NCBI RefSeq assembly: GCF_025370935.1
Contig: NC_133485.1
Location: 14,988,195-15,052,194 of the forward strand
DNA: 64,000 bases
Direction of reading: 5' to 3'
Source of the DNA: Choristoneura fumiferana
Lineage: Eukaryota > Arthropoda > Insecta > Lepidoptera > Tortricidae
A program made the translations under genes and the position numbers. Shown here in pieces: positions 11,362-24,600 of this stretch (position 1 is the first letter of the stretch; every line of letters starts with the position of its first letter). The notes under the pieces are model-generated. The model was not told where the DNA came from, searched no databases, and saw only the letters and a program-made list of their open reading frames with translations.

Positions 11362-12011
11362 CGAGAATTTAATACATTTAGTTTGCTTGTAGCTTGTAGG
11401 CTTGAAAGCTTGTAGGTAAGTATTTTTTTTATGTATATACTTAATGATGACCCCCTTTGTGATGATCCCCTTATATGAAGACCCCCAAATAGTGATGACC
11501 CCTATTAATGATGCCCCATAATGAAGTCATATTAATGGCACAGTATAACAAGTTTTCCATACAGTAGGCCGACGCCTTTGAAGTTGAGCGATACCGCAGC
11601 CTGTATAGGTATTTACGCAAGTAAGGAAGGGTTGTCACAAATTTAAAATTTGGAAAGTAGATGTCTTTTACGAATCGGTACATATTGGTATTGCGAAATT
11701 ACATAAAACAAAATGAATTAGGGGTGGTATACTTACTAGGGGTAAGAAGTATAAAAAATATACTATTTTTGAAATAAAGAACTTTTTTTCTACATGTATA
11801 CTTTCATAGATTAGTAACTGACAAATACTTTCGGTTTCTAGACTTAACGGACTTAATAAAGTTCCTGTTAATGAATTTAATTAAATAAAAATAGATAACT
11901 GTAATTATATAAGTAGATGAATCCTTATTTTTGCGACATGAAGATATGCACGCACTCACAGTACATGTCGTATGTGTCATAATAAAGTTTATTATAAAAA
12001 GAAATGTTAAA
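11362..12011. other. Unassigned, with GATGACCCC short repeats
   Basis: Holds short irregular repeats of GATGACCCC at 11445-11515 and otherwise AT-rich sequence with no gene seen. Confidence 0.4.
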
Positions 12012-12450
12012 AAAGTAAAACCGACTCCAAAAAAATAAAAATAAAACCATTTTTTTGAAAGATGAGCATTTACATTCAGAAAGTATTATTATTTGGTAAC
12101 CTGGACCTGATAAAGAAAACCGTGATGACCAATGGAACTCATCAAAGCTAAGTGATGCTCGCTCGTCTATAAACGATCATGTTCATGATTAATATGCCTA
12201 AATAAGCGACTAAGAAGAAGCTTTAAATTAATGATTCTTTCGAACTGATCTGATGCTGAAGCCGGAAGGTAGGCAACGGAACTCTGTTATAAAACAACGG
12301 AATTAAGCCGTGTTTGGGCTTCATGGAATCGTTGTGAGATGTACTTTGTACAAGTACAAATCACTAAAAAGTGAGAAATAAAGAAAATTTTTAACAAAAA
12401 AATAATCATCAAATAAAGTCGGTTCCATTTTTTTTTATTTTTTTACTTTT
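12012..12450 (-). repeat. Dispersed repeat, AACCGACT family
   Basis: Reverse copy of the 8000-8570 segment (CTGAAGCCGGAAGGTAGGCA at about 12252). Confidence 0.75.
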
Positions 12451-13182
12451 TGTAGCGGAAACGAAACCCTTACTTTACTACTTTAGTGACTGCTAATTTC
12501 TGGTGCTTAATAACAATAAAGTATACTTATTTCATCTAATGGTTACTTGACTTGCTCAATTTAGTTGTTAAAACCGTTCGAAAGTTCCATAATTTTGACA
12601 TACCTTACTTACTAAACTGGGTTTAACATTAAACCGAGAATTTAGACAGTGAATAAATCAGAACGCCTAGTAAACTAGTAGGTCTGTGGCTTTGTTTATG
12701 TATGTATTCATCCATAATGATACAGTAACTACCCGTTAGCTCAGTAATGTGGCATAAACAGAATATATTACAATTCCAAGTACTGTCGCGCTCGAAATGC
12801 CATCACGGATCTATGAGCGTTTCTTGACATTTGAATCGCTACATGGCGTTAGTATCCAGAAGTCCGTTTGACGTTACAGCGGGGCTACCACGAAATTCGA
12901 GTATCCGTCCGTTTGAAATGAGAGCCTCAAATGCCGCAGACAGACAGACAGACATTGGCGTCAAACTTTAAAACCCCTTTTTTGCGATTGTTAAAATGTT
13001 TTGAAGAAGTAGAGTACTCGTAGGTACTTTATCCAATGTATCAGTACCTACGAATTTTATTTCAAGTTTTTAGACTATTGACTTAAATGTTTTCTACTCC
13101 CTCTAATTGTTATAATAAGGAGAATAATAATAAATATATTTATAATCCATCATTGAAAATATTTGCTTAGTGAGATATACAA
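12451..13182. other. Unassigned with one GACAGACAGACAG repeat remnant
   Basis: 12890-12990 is a remnant of the family at 250-435. The remainder shows no gene. Confidence 0.4.
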
Positions 13183-14029
13183 CGTGTATTTTTGATACTA
13201 CCTCAAACTGTAACCAGACGAAGATTTAAGTGCTGTGAACTGTAGGAACTAGGCTGTATACCGCTGGCAGGTGGTAAAACTGACCACTTGGCAGGTTAGA
13301 TTGACAGCGGGTATACATGCCGGAGCGCAGATTGCTCCCGATAGCCTAAGCGGCTGGTGCTATGCTATGTAAATGTATTTTTAAGCTCTGAAATAAATCC
13401 AAATGATTGAAGAAGTTGTTTATTTTGAACTAAGTTTAAAGTCACGCGCGTTGATCCCCAGTACCTAAGCTCTCACCTAGTTACAGTCCCCACAAGTGGT
13501 GGAGTTAGGCGCGGTCGGTGTACTTTTTATGTTTTAGCTATCGCTTCAGAGGACGACGGAGTACCGCAGCGATTCCAGCGGTATACAGCCTAGTTCCTAC
13601 AGAACCGATATCAAAACAAATTGTTAATTTAAAATTGACTACCAGAGCGTAATTAATTTTTGAAATATTTTCGAGCAGCAATGTAATGCGTATAATATTT
13701 TTATACGACATAGAAACGTTCCCAATCCGCACTGGGCCCGCGTGGGAACTATGGCCCAAGCCCTCTTGTTCTGAGAGGAGGCCTGTGCCCAGCAGTGGGA
13801 CGTATATAGGCTGGGATGATAGAAACGTTCTTTGACAGCTGTCACGTCAACAAGTGCGACGTTTTGAATAAAAACAAAGCAATATCACGTAGTGATACAT
13901 TGCGTGGTAATTAATTTTGTAAGGAAAATAATAACTAAGTCAAAATTTTCTACTAAAACATAATAAAATGTGATTATTAGGGCCTTCACCAACTACCCTT
14001 AAAGTTTGAGGTAGTATCAAAAATACACG
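13183..14029. mobile_element. TIR element (847 bp) containing a second TIR element and a LINE end
   Basis: The outer ends are an exact 27-bp inverted repeat (13183-13209 and 14003-14029). An inner element has exact 26-bp ends (13242-13267 and 13575-13600) around a section with AATAAA and CACAAGTGGTGGAG that resembles a retroelement terminal region. A LINE/SINE 3' end lies at 13719-13822. Confidence 0.75.
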
Positions 14030-14282
14030 CTATATAAATATAGATAAGTAACAACCGGCAACACTTCCGTGTACAACTGTACTTGGATGTAATAAAGAAA
14101 ACTCTGTTTCATACTTAATGCTCATCAACATTTCATTGCGCTTTTCAAACCCTCCATCAGAAGCACTGTCTTCATATTATTATATCAAACATTTCTTTTC
14201 GTCAGCTACAGTGATTTTCAACGTGTGGGTCGCGACCCCCAAGCTCGTAAAAATAGCCTACACCCCCGTAATTTTTATTTTT

Positions 14283-14935
14283 TAACCGACTTCAAAAAAA
14301 GGAGGAGGTTCTATGGTCCAATGTTTTTTTTTTATGTATGTTCACCGATTACTCAGTCAATTGTGGACCGATTTTCAAAATTATTTTTATAATCGTAAGG
14401 GTATTCTTCTGAGGTGGTCCAATTGTCACCAAGTCAAGATCTGATGATGGGATCCTAGGGAATCGAGGGCAAACCTCAAATTTTATAGGCACACCGTTGG
14501 CGATTTTGTCATTTTTATTAGCATTAAGATAAGCATTTACATTCAGAAAGTATCATTTGGTAAACTGAACCTGATGAAGAAGACCGTGGATGACCAATGG
14601 AACTCGTCAAAGCTAAGTAATGCTCGCTCATCTACTCGTCTATAAACGATCATGATTAATATACCTAGATAGGCGACTAAGAAGGAGCATGATTCTTTCG
14701 AACTGATCTTGATGCTGAAGCCGGAAGGTAGGCAACGGAACTCAGTTTTAAAACAACGTAACTAAGCCGTGTTTGGGCTTAATGGAATCGTTGTGAGATG
14801 TACTTCGGCTACGAATCACTAAAAAGTGAGAAATAAAGATTTGGAGTCAGTTTAATTTTTTTTTGGGTTCGATTCCCAGTGCTGGTCTTATTTTTCTGGT
14901 TTTTCTGTGCATCTATATTTCAGTTTGTATGTATG
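14283..14935 (-). repeat. AACCGACTTC repeat followed by SINE fragment
   Basis: TTAACCGACTTCAAAAAAGG at 14281 marks the family end, and CTGAAGCCGGAAGGTAGGCA near 14712 is shared with 8150 and 12252. At 14866-14930 a box B-containing SINE fragment (GGTTCGATTCCCAGTGC) is joined. Confidence 0.7.
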
Positions 14936-15279
14936 TATGTAAACTCTTTATTGTACAAAAGAAAATAAACAAAACACAATTGACAAACTTTGATATATTT
15001 TTTTTGTTTGTATTTTCAATTTAAATATTTGTTAAAAAAATCCTTATTACCTATCCCAATTCCCACTTATTATAAATCCGAAAGTATGTAAGTCTGTTTG
15101 TGTACTCGTATTGGTTACCTCTTCACGTTTAAACCGCTGAACCGATTTAGATGAAATTCATTATACCCTCCTAAGGCCCAATGTCCTAAATTTAGGACTT
15201 ACGTCAAACACTGTGTGGCGGGTAAGAGACCTTTAAAGATATAGACTTCTTCATTGAAAAAGTTTGCATGTATTTGATA

Positions 15280-15456
15280 GGTACCATCAGCCAAATAAAG
15301 TGGTATATCAATTTTTAAACAACTTCCTATCAAATGAATATGTCGCTAAAGTCGAACTTTCAAGTTGACAGACACGTCTATTGGCATTATTGTTTTATGA
15401 CATGCAAACGATTATCAACTTTAGGGTGGTAGACCACATATTTGGCTGATGGTACC
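15280..15456. mobile_element. Hairpin MITE, 177 bp
   Basis: GGTACCATCAGCCAAATAAA at 15280 pairs with the arm ending TTTGGCTGATGGTACC at 15456. It lies about 230 bp upstream of the first IR start codon. Confidence 0.8.
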
Positions 15457-15689
15457 TAATGTAATAATTTTAACTTTTGCTGTTTAAGAAGGTAAGAAAC
15501 TGCGGGCTTTGGGTCGTGAAATAATGTTACATAATATTAAGGGCGTCATGAAAAAGGTTGAAAATCACTGGTCTGCTACTTATTTATGTGGGTACCTATA
15601 GGTACTAAATCTATTCCATTTACTTAGGAAGTAGGTGGAGTAAAACAATGTTATTTCAAAATACTTCACTCTTTCCAAATAATTCGAAG

Positions 15690-18600
15690 ATGAAGTTGTT
15701 TTTGTCATTTACTCTGTGTTTAGGATTAGCGTTTTGTTTGGATAGTGATGCTATAAATATGATAACGTCGTTTTCAAAAGAAGATGAGAGAGCTACTTCG
15801 ATTCTCGCGCCGTATGTTTGCTGGAGTCCACGTAAGTAATCTCTAAGGTGGTATTCTGTCGAGTTTTCTGATATAACGATTTCTGATATAATAATAATAA
15901 TTTGCCTAATGAAAGACGGCGAAAAGAATAGGTATTCTGCTGTGTGAAATTCTACCAAACTTTGTCTTTTATGAGAGTTTGATGTTCAAATTACAATAGT
16001 CCTATATAAAGGACTCTGGGCGTTAGGAGGAGTAAAAATAGCTACATGATTGTTATAATAGGAAGTATGGGTATTCATAATATATATATTATATTATGTG
16101 AAGCCAAGTGCTTAAAACAGATACCGATGCTTCATAGGAGGAGGATTGCAGGTCATTCGTCGAATCCAACTCGGATGGGCAGCGTTTGGACAACTATACT
16201 ATATGTCTTTTTGCCCAAAATTTCTCAATGCCTAAAGACGAAAGTCTTTAACCAGTGGTGTGTGTGTGTGTGCGAGAGGTGGTGCTTCCCTATTATAGGC
16301 CTTATAAATAGCTAGGCTTAGAGTTGCTCAGCGAGCTATGGAGAGAGCTATGCTCGGGGTTTCTCTACGGGATCGAATTTAGAAATGAGGAGATACGAAG
16401 AATAACGAGGGTCACCGACTTAGTTCATAGTGGCAATGGGCAGGCCATACAGCACGGAGAACAGATGGCGGTGGGGCCGAAAAGTTCTCGAATGGAGACC
16501 GCGGATTGGCAAGCGCAACGTAGGACGTCCACCAACGACATGGACGGTTAAAGTCGCGGGTTTACGGTGGATGCAGGCCTCTTCCATCGAAACCAAGCAA
16601 CTGGAGTGGATGTCCTACGGCTAGTGGACGATGATGATGATGCTAAATAGTCATTAGACCACAGATAACAGCTAAAAATAATTCTCTAATTGTATCATGT
16701 GAAGTGAGTTACTGAAATATTTGGCATTTTGGCCATTTCAGTTTGTGGTTAAACGTTTGTTATTAGATGAAATGGCTTCCCTGGCCAAAAGTCTCCGAGA
16801 AGTCGGCGTGAACGCAGCCAGGTCCCTCCAGCCTCGAAGAACAGAGTACTATCTGCAGAACCTCCTCATCCTAGCTGACCTTGGCTGCGAAGGGACACAA
16901 GAGTTCCTGATCAAAGTATTTACTATTTTCATATCTGTAATTGCTGTTTCTGTCTTTTGCTTTTCGCAGAAATATTCTCAAATGTTTCATTTGCCAAACT
17001 GTTTCATTTCCCAAGTCACGATTTTCTCTGAAACCATTATATATATTATGAGAACAAACATTCTTACTATGTATATCCATGCAAGTATCTGCCCCGATCG
17101 GCTTGATTGACCTCAAGCTTTGTAGTCAAGTGCTGCTGCTGTAACCACATGGATATCAGATTTTGTAAGCGAAATGTGTCATTTGATTGCGATCGCGAGC
17201 GTCAAAAACATTAGGCAATACGGCCTCTGGTTGGCTCTGCCGGCGGCCGATCGTAAAATCCGCCAGATCACGAAATTTCTAGGCCTATCATGAAACGCCG
17301 CCATTTCATGATATGAAGCGAGGAGTGGTTAGTATTAATTGTGATTACGACCAGAACCGATGGTGGCGTTTCATGTAAGCCTAGGAATTTCATGATCTGC
17401 CTAAACTGGCCAAATCGTGAAACGGCGGCATTTCATGATATGCCTAGGAATTTCATGATCTGCCTAAACGTCACTAGGCAAATCGTTAAACGGTGAGTTT
17501 TGAACGATATGGCGGATGTCCCTTAGCCAATTGATGAAATGGCGGCATTTCACGATATGCCTATGAATTTCGTGATCTGGCGGATTTTACGATCGGCCGC
17601 CGACACCTCTAACCACCAATTTTTGCAGATTCCTCTTTGCGCGAGTGCGACACGCACTTGGCCGTTTTTGTTCTAGGTTTTGCCGTATTTTCAGTGGCAC
17701 CATGTTTTCAGGCGAGTGACGAAGGTTTCTTCAAGTCCCCGTACCGGTGGCTGCTGATCACAAAGAATTCCGAGGACTTGGATATTCTGGACGGAATCGT
17801 AATGCTGATAGACAGCGATGTAGTCCTGGCGCAGAAGACGAATAACGGCTACCAGCTCATTGAAGGTCAGTTGAAGGAGATCATTACAATACAATACAAA
17901 TCTATCTATCTAATCAATCATCATCACGGCTCCAACAATTTTGATGAAATTTGGTATGTAGGGGTTTTCGGGCATGAAAAATCGATCTAGCTTGGTCGCT
18001 TATCTCTGGGAAAACGCTTATTAACGAGTTTTAGCCCGAGCAAAGCTCGGTCGCCCAGGTACTATTCTTTATTGCACACCACAAATCAGTACAAAAACTT
18101 GACAAAGTTGTTACAAAAATTCAGGGTTGACAATAGGCGGTCTTATCGCTTATAAGCGATCATCTCTTCCAGACAACCATTTGGGATCCTGGCTTGTCTC
18201 CGAAAATGTCGTTCTCATATTATTAATTTACTATCTGTTTCATGGACGAGCGAGTTGAACTGGGGCATGAATCAGATGTTGTAAACTTTTTTTTTCTAGA
18301 AACTATATTACCTATATACATTTATTATCGACAGTACCTACTTATTTTTATTAAAGATAAGAGGTTGTCCCTTTCACCGAGTATTATAGTTACTTAAGAT
18401 CTCAGATGTTGACATTGTTATTAACACGTTCACCGACAGTAACGGCTATGGTCTTTTTGCCATAACTTTAAACCTGTACCACTACCATGAGTTTACAGTG
18501 ACCGTACTCGATAGCGACGGCGTAAATTATTTGAAGAGGCGCTGTACAGTTCTCCATACAAATAATTTACGCCGTCGCTATCGAGTACGGTCACGGTAAA

Positions 18601-21600
18601 CTCATGGTAGTGGTACTTATGTTTGAGCACTACGGCCAACGTGCTAAATAATTCAATAATTTAACAAAAATATTTCTAACAATAAACTATGTTAGTCTTA
18701 TATACCCCACCTTACCTTAACTGACCAGTAGCTGTTTGAATTTCGGTACTACGTCGGCACTTAATGCCTCAGGCAATGGCCGCTAATAAATAAATAATAT
18801 AAATAAATATCACGGGACAATTCACACCAATTGACCTAGTCCCAAAGTAAGCTTAGCAAAGCTTGTGTTATGGGTACTAAGCAACGGATAAATATAATTA
18901 TATAGATAGATACATACTTAAGTATACATATTAAACAAACAAGACCCGAGAACAAACATTCGTATTTTTCATACAAATATCTGCCCCGACACGGGAATCA
19001 AACCCGGGACCTCAAGCTTCGTAGTCAGGTTCTCTAATCACTAGGCCATCTGGTCGTCAAAAAATATCGGTCGGCTAATAAGTAGATATTTTAAGCCTTT
19101 GACTACCCCTAAAGTACTATTCAATGGAAAAAATCAATTGTGTAAACAAAGCATTTTTTCACGATTACTCCGTAGTTACTTACATTTGAACGCCAATCCC
19201 GATCATATTCACATCTCAATGAGCTCACCACTGTTTTTAACAATCATTTTATCATTAAATAATAATAATATGTTTATTTTATAGAATTATTTGGAAGACG
19301 AAAATCCGTTATATTTGTCAAATTGACATGATAATTTTTTCCTCACCGAAGTTGGTCTATGGTCGGTCTAGTCTCTGGAAATTTAGTGCTGTACCAACAA
19401 AATTAATTATTTGACTGAACCAACCTTACCTACCGATAATTATGGCTGGCTCTGCAAATTAATTTATTCGTAGATATTAATTATTTGTGTTAAGTTACAC
19501 TATTTAATGAAGGTTTCTAATCCTATCCTACTATCCTACTAATCCTACTAATATTATAAATGTGAAAGTTTGTGAGTGAGTGAGTGAATATGTTTGTTAC
19601 TTCTTCACGCTGAAACGGCTGGACGGATTTGGATGAAATTTGGCGAAAAGTTAGATAACCTGGATTACAACATAGGATACTTTTTATCCCGATATTCCCA
19701 TGGGATAGGGATAAAATCTTGAAATAACAACCGCTGAGCTTAGTCATGAAAATTGGTATGTAGATAGTTTGACATCTGGAATAAAACATAGCCTACTTTT
19801 TATTTCGATATTCCCACGAGATAGGGATAAAATTTCGAACTAATAACCGCTGGGCTTAGAGTCATGAAATTTGACCATGATTGTTTTTAATGTAATGTCA
19901 ATGAAAACAACGATTTAATTTTCGGGAATTCCCACGGCAATTTTTAAAAATCCCGGTATTTCAGCTGCTGGACCTAATGATTTAAGTGTGCGAACTCGTG
20001 GGTAAACACTAGTTGGACGATAAAAGAGTATTATAGTAGAAATTATGTAGATTTCTATTTACTAGTATCATATTTACTGTGGAGTCCATTGTTGGACCAA
20101 AAAATCATTTTGAATCACTTCCCTGTGTCTACTCTCATTTCCCTGTCTTATGTAAATTTAAAAATGCCTCTTCTAAATTATATCGAAAATACAAACTGAG
20201 ACATGGATGCACAGAAAAACCAGAAAAAGAGACCAGCGCTGGGAATCGAACCTAGGTCCTCAGCAATCCGTACTGCGTACCCCTACACCACCGTTGGACA
20301 GGAGTCAAGATACAAATTTCTCCTATGCACACATATCTCAGGTTGCCTTTTTCTACTACGCTACTTAAGCAGCAAAAAAATCTAAATTAATCCATATTTT
20401 AACTGACCCTTTCAATTCTAAAATACTCCATCATAAACCTTGGGGAAAATATACGTCAAAAAATATGTGGATATACATGTTTCACCATTTTAAAAATTCT
20501 ACCCTTAAAGGGGTATAAAGGGGAGTGTAAGTTTGTATGGAAAAAACGTTAGGTATATATATTTGAAGATATACCTAATTCTAAAACTTCGTGAAAATGC
20601 TATTAAACATTTTAAGTTAAAAGGGACATGGAAACATTGTGAATGACTCTTGAACAGGACTAAGAGAATACGTGATTCGCCATTTTTAAAAATTAAACTT
20701 AGGGAAAACATTAAATAATGAAATATGAGTAAATTCAAAATAATTATTTACTGCTGATTGAAGTATCTTAAAGAGCTTTCACATCACTAGAGCCAACGTC
20801 AGTCAGTCAGTCAGCCAGTCGTCAGTCAAGTGTCAATGTCAGTCACCACATTTGTTTACACAATTGATTTTTTCCATTGAATAGTACCATACAAACAATC
20901 ATTATCAGCTGTAAGGACGACACTGTTGGCCATAGGCGTCCCCACAAACTTATTATCGTTTGCAATATTTGTGTAATACAAACAGAAATAAATTAAAAAA
21001 ATCGCTAAAAATATGACAAATTGCTACTCAATCCAAAGTAGTCATTACATGGGTTAATACAACTGTCAACATATGGTCATGCGTGAGATATGTAAGCACT
21101 CAATCCCGTCCTGTCGGTTAAGGTGTGGACGGAATATCAATTAGCCTTGGCTATTTATTTCGTCCCCTTACAACCAGAATCGCTTATCTGCATGAAATGT
21201 AGTTTCGAGAAAAACGCATTTAAAGGTTTGCATGCTCTAAAAACCTATAAAAGCTAGTTATACTAAAAACATCTCTGTGTTTCTATTTAGATAATTTATC
21301 CCTTAATAGGATAGGGCTATGTTATTTACTCTACACTCGCGCCGAGTAGGTTAAAATAGGGCTTTTCTTCAAAAGGTACTGCAGATAAGCGATTTTGCCT
21401 GTAGACACGTTTTTTTTTTATCTTCTAAACTAGCAAGTTTACGCAGATATATTGGATAAACTATCATTTTAAGTCCATAATTGAAGCATTTTCGCCGAAT
21501 ACAGTGTTAAAATGCTTACATGTTTTATACAATTTAAGTTTTTAGTTAAGTCTCAGCGCAAATAAGAGGTATTGGCTGTAAACAAATCGGAATTTACCTC

Positions 21601-24600
21601 TTAAGCGCACTTAAAAGTGCAAAATATTTCTAAGATGTTTTGACTCTAGGCTTTTTTTCTGTTTTTCTAGCTTATATGCAATGTAGCATTATTCTGTTTT
21701 GTTTTTATCATTCAAAGACATATAACTTGTATTTTTCGAAAGAGTTCCATCAATCTATTTCAACAAATAGGTACCAAATAGCCCAAAAATATAAATAAAT
21801 GAAAACTAGCGAGCTAAAGTCTTAAATATAGTAGTATATTTCTAGTATATGTGAGATATATTACGTTATTCCTTTAATATCATATGTGCTGCTTAATACA
21901 TTTAATTATGGAACTTTTGATTACATGCATACAACAAAAAACATATTTTATTCAAACATTTTAATAAAAAGGCACTTAGCGTCTCAAGGCTCAAAGTAAC
22001 CACTCAAACAGTCATGAAAAAGGAACCGTAATGGTAATAACCATCAGTCTTCTTCTTCATCAATACGATAACGAGCATGGATATTCAGGTTTCGATGAAC
22101 TAAATAGAAAAACATAGGTATAACCAGATCCAGCAGACCGTCGAAATGAACCGCGAGTGTCATTTAGATACCTACTATTTACTACTTCGTATCGTAGGTA
22201 CGTCGTATCAATGAATAGCTTATCACGGCATAAAACATTTACGTTGTCACACATTTTCATTGTTCTTGCTTAATATTTGTATAGGTAATATTTTTATCAA
22301 TTACGACATGTCGTCTGACTTTTTGAGTTTTGATACCAGGCCTGTAACTTTGCAAACCAACCGTCGAACAAGACAAGGCAACAGAAAATCGAACCCAAAC
22401 TCTGTTGAACCTCTTTCAGTAGAGAAATTTAACTACCTGCATTAAAAAGCTATACACTAATCCACTGCCAATAAGCGCAGCTAAAAAATTAAGATTTACT
22501 GACTTTTTACAAAAAAAATGTTATACCGGAGATTCACCATGGCTGGTTGCACTGGCCTGTGATGAAGACGTTATTGAGCGTGTGCTGGACGTAGTCACCG
22601 CTGAGACAACCAGTGATGAAAAATAACCTTAATGGTAATAATCATCAGCTTCTTCTTCATCACTGCTTGTCTTAGCTGTGGCTACTCAAACCAGCCATGG
22701 ATAATTAATATTACCTAAGCCAAGAACAATGAAAATGTGAGACTACGTAAATGTTTTATGCCGTGATAAGCTTTTCATTGATACGACGTACCTACGATAC
22801 GTAGTAGTAAATAAGTTGGTTATCTAAATGACAATCAAGGTTCATTTTGACGGTCTGTTGGATCTGGTTATATGTTTTTTCTATAGCCGCGTATCCATTA
22901 AAGCAGCCTCAGGCCAAGCACCGCGAGCCGAGCCATATTTTGTCGGTTCTTTTTGGCCGTGCTCAAAGGAGCCTCAGTCTGAGCCGTGCTTTGGCAGCGT
23001 CTCCACTTGCGCGGCCTCGGAGCGAGGCAGCCGCTCGGTCCGAGGCTGCCTCTAGTGGATACGCGGCTTATTTAGTTCATTGAAACCTGAATATCCATGC
23101 TCCTTATCGTCACCTGAAAGAAAAACACTGTTAAATTACGGCAAGTGAATCGCTGTTATACATAGATCTGTTCACTCACGAAGGCGCGCCCCTCCACAGC
23201 TAATTATTAATGTACACGAGAAAACCTCTTAAGTACTTACACATTGTCTTAGTCTTAGTGTGCGTGACTGACGGTACGCTTGCGACTGAAGCCATGAGGA
23301 CTTGTTTGAGCTACGCACACATAGAGTTGTCTTACGGATACGTTTAGGTACAATTACAATTATAGAATGTGGAGGGCAGACTTTCGTTAGTGAACAGATC
23401 TATAATTACCTAAATAAGTTTTTAAAAATTACTTATTATGAATCGTGCTTTCAAGCGTGTACGAACCGACTAAGCTAGCCTACACAAAGTGCACACTACT
23501 TTACAATACAGCGCGAAACGTCTAAGCGATACTTAAGCGATTTTGGCTGTAGCGCTTCTTATGGTCGAAGCAAACATTGTTACAAGCAATATCGCCTATA
23601 TTATATTTAGTTTGTTTTCGCTGTTGCAATAATTGAAATATAAAGTAATGCTCAACAGGCGAAACCTACTAACATTATTTTAGCACTTTTAGGCAGTACT
23701 CAAATTGCATTTTTATTGAAATCTTAACATTCCAAAATCGCTTGTTTGACATTAAAATATTTTTGCTGTTGTAAAATAAAAATAAATGCTGTTTAACCGA
23801 CGCGTAGTTGTTTTGGCTGTTGATTTTTCTTAAAAATCGGCTTTAAGTGAGCTTAAGAAAACGTAACTCGGTATTGGAGTATCGTACAGTAAACGGGTTT
23901 CAACAGCATGTAGATCTTGGAAAGTACATTCTAACGATATATTTAACTCAGTTTTGCCCAAAAGTGACTTTAAGCGATTCTGGTTGTAAGGGACGATTTA
24001 CTGTGACTGTGTGTGAATGAAATAAATACCATATATACCGAGTGTGGCCTGTAATATGAGCAAATAATTAAAACATACATCGTACTCGTCAAACTAAACA
24101 ACATTAGTTCAGCGACTTTTAAAAATAATGGAGTCTTTAGATTTTCCTTTTTTTCATACAAATTTAATACCGCAATCAATGTACGCCGTCCCAGAACACA
24201 ACTGACGTCGCCTGTCTCGCTACAAACATCAACCATTTTGCTTTACATTGCTTCTTCGAATAAACTTTAAAGTGTACCTAATTAAAATTTAAAAAACTAA
24301 TTATTTTTAAATGACACTGAAATAATGTTGTTCATTTTGACGAGTATGATCTATGTTTTAATTATTTGCTCATATTTAGGCTACACCCGGTATAATTTAT
24401 AGGAGTATTACATACTTAATGCGTGATAATGTGCAGTTACATTACCTACTCGTATACTGAACATGAAACTACCGTGAGCCTCACTCATATTTAATGAAAC
24501 AAATCTGGATAGCTCACGTCTTAAATCGAGTTTAGCTCAACATGTTTCGGGCTAATTCGTAGCATCGTAGAGAGATTGTAGCCCTCTTTTTGGAGCAACG

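Larger units (their letters stand above)
19114..20887. repeat. Exact 37-bp inverted repeats 1.7 kb apart
   Basis: 19114-19150 (GTACTATTCAATGGAAAAAA...) is the reverse complement of 20851-20887. Other repeats lie between, so it may be the shell of a TIR element. A GTCAGTCAGTCAG microsatellite precedes the right end. Confidence 0.6.
21161..23995. mobile_element. Large TIR element, 2.8 kb, filled with nested palindromes
   Basis: The ends are inverted copies (CGTCCCCTTACAACCAGAAT on the left; on the right the mirror with one C fewer). AAGCGATTTTG.CTGTAG motifs recur at 21388, 23531 and 23970. Inside are an inverted duplication (22067-23110), hairpins at 22534-22702 and 22885-23069, and another TIR unit at 23159-23405. 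There is no transposase ORF. Confidence 0.7.

Noticed and set aside
16721..16766. Upstream extension of IR exon 2 from the CATTTCAG acceptor
   Set aside because: That acceptor gives the wrong phase after exon 1; the TTATTAG acceptor at 16766 gives a gap-free match to the second gene.
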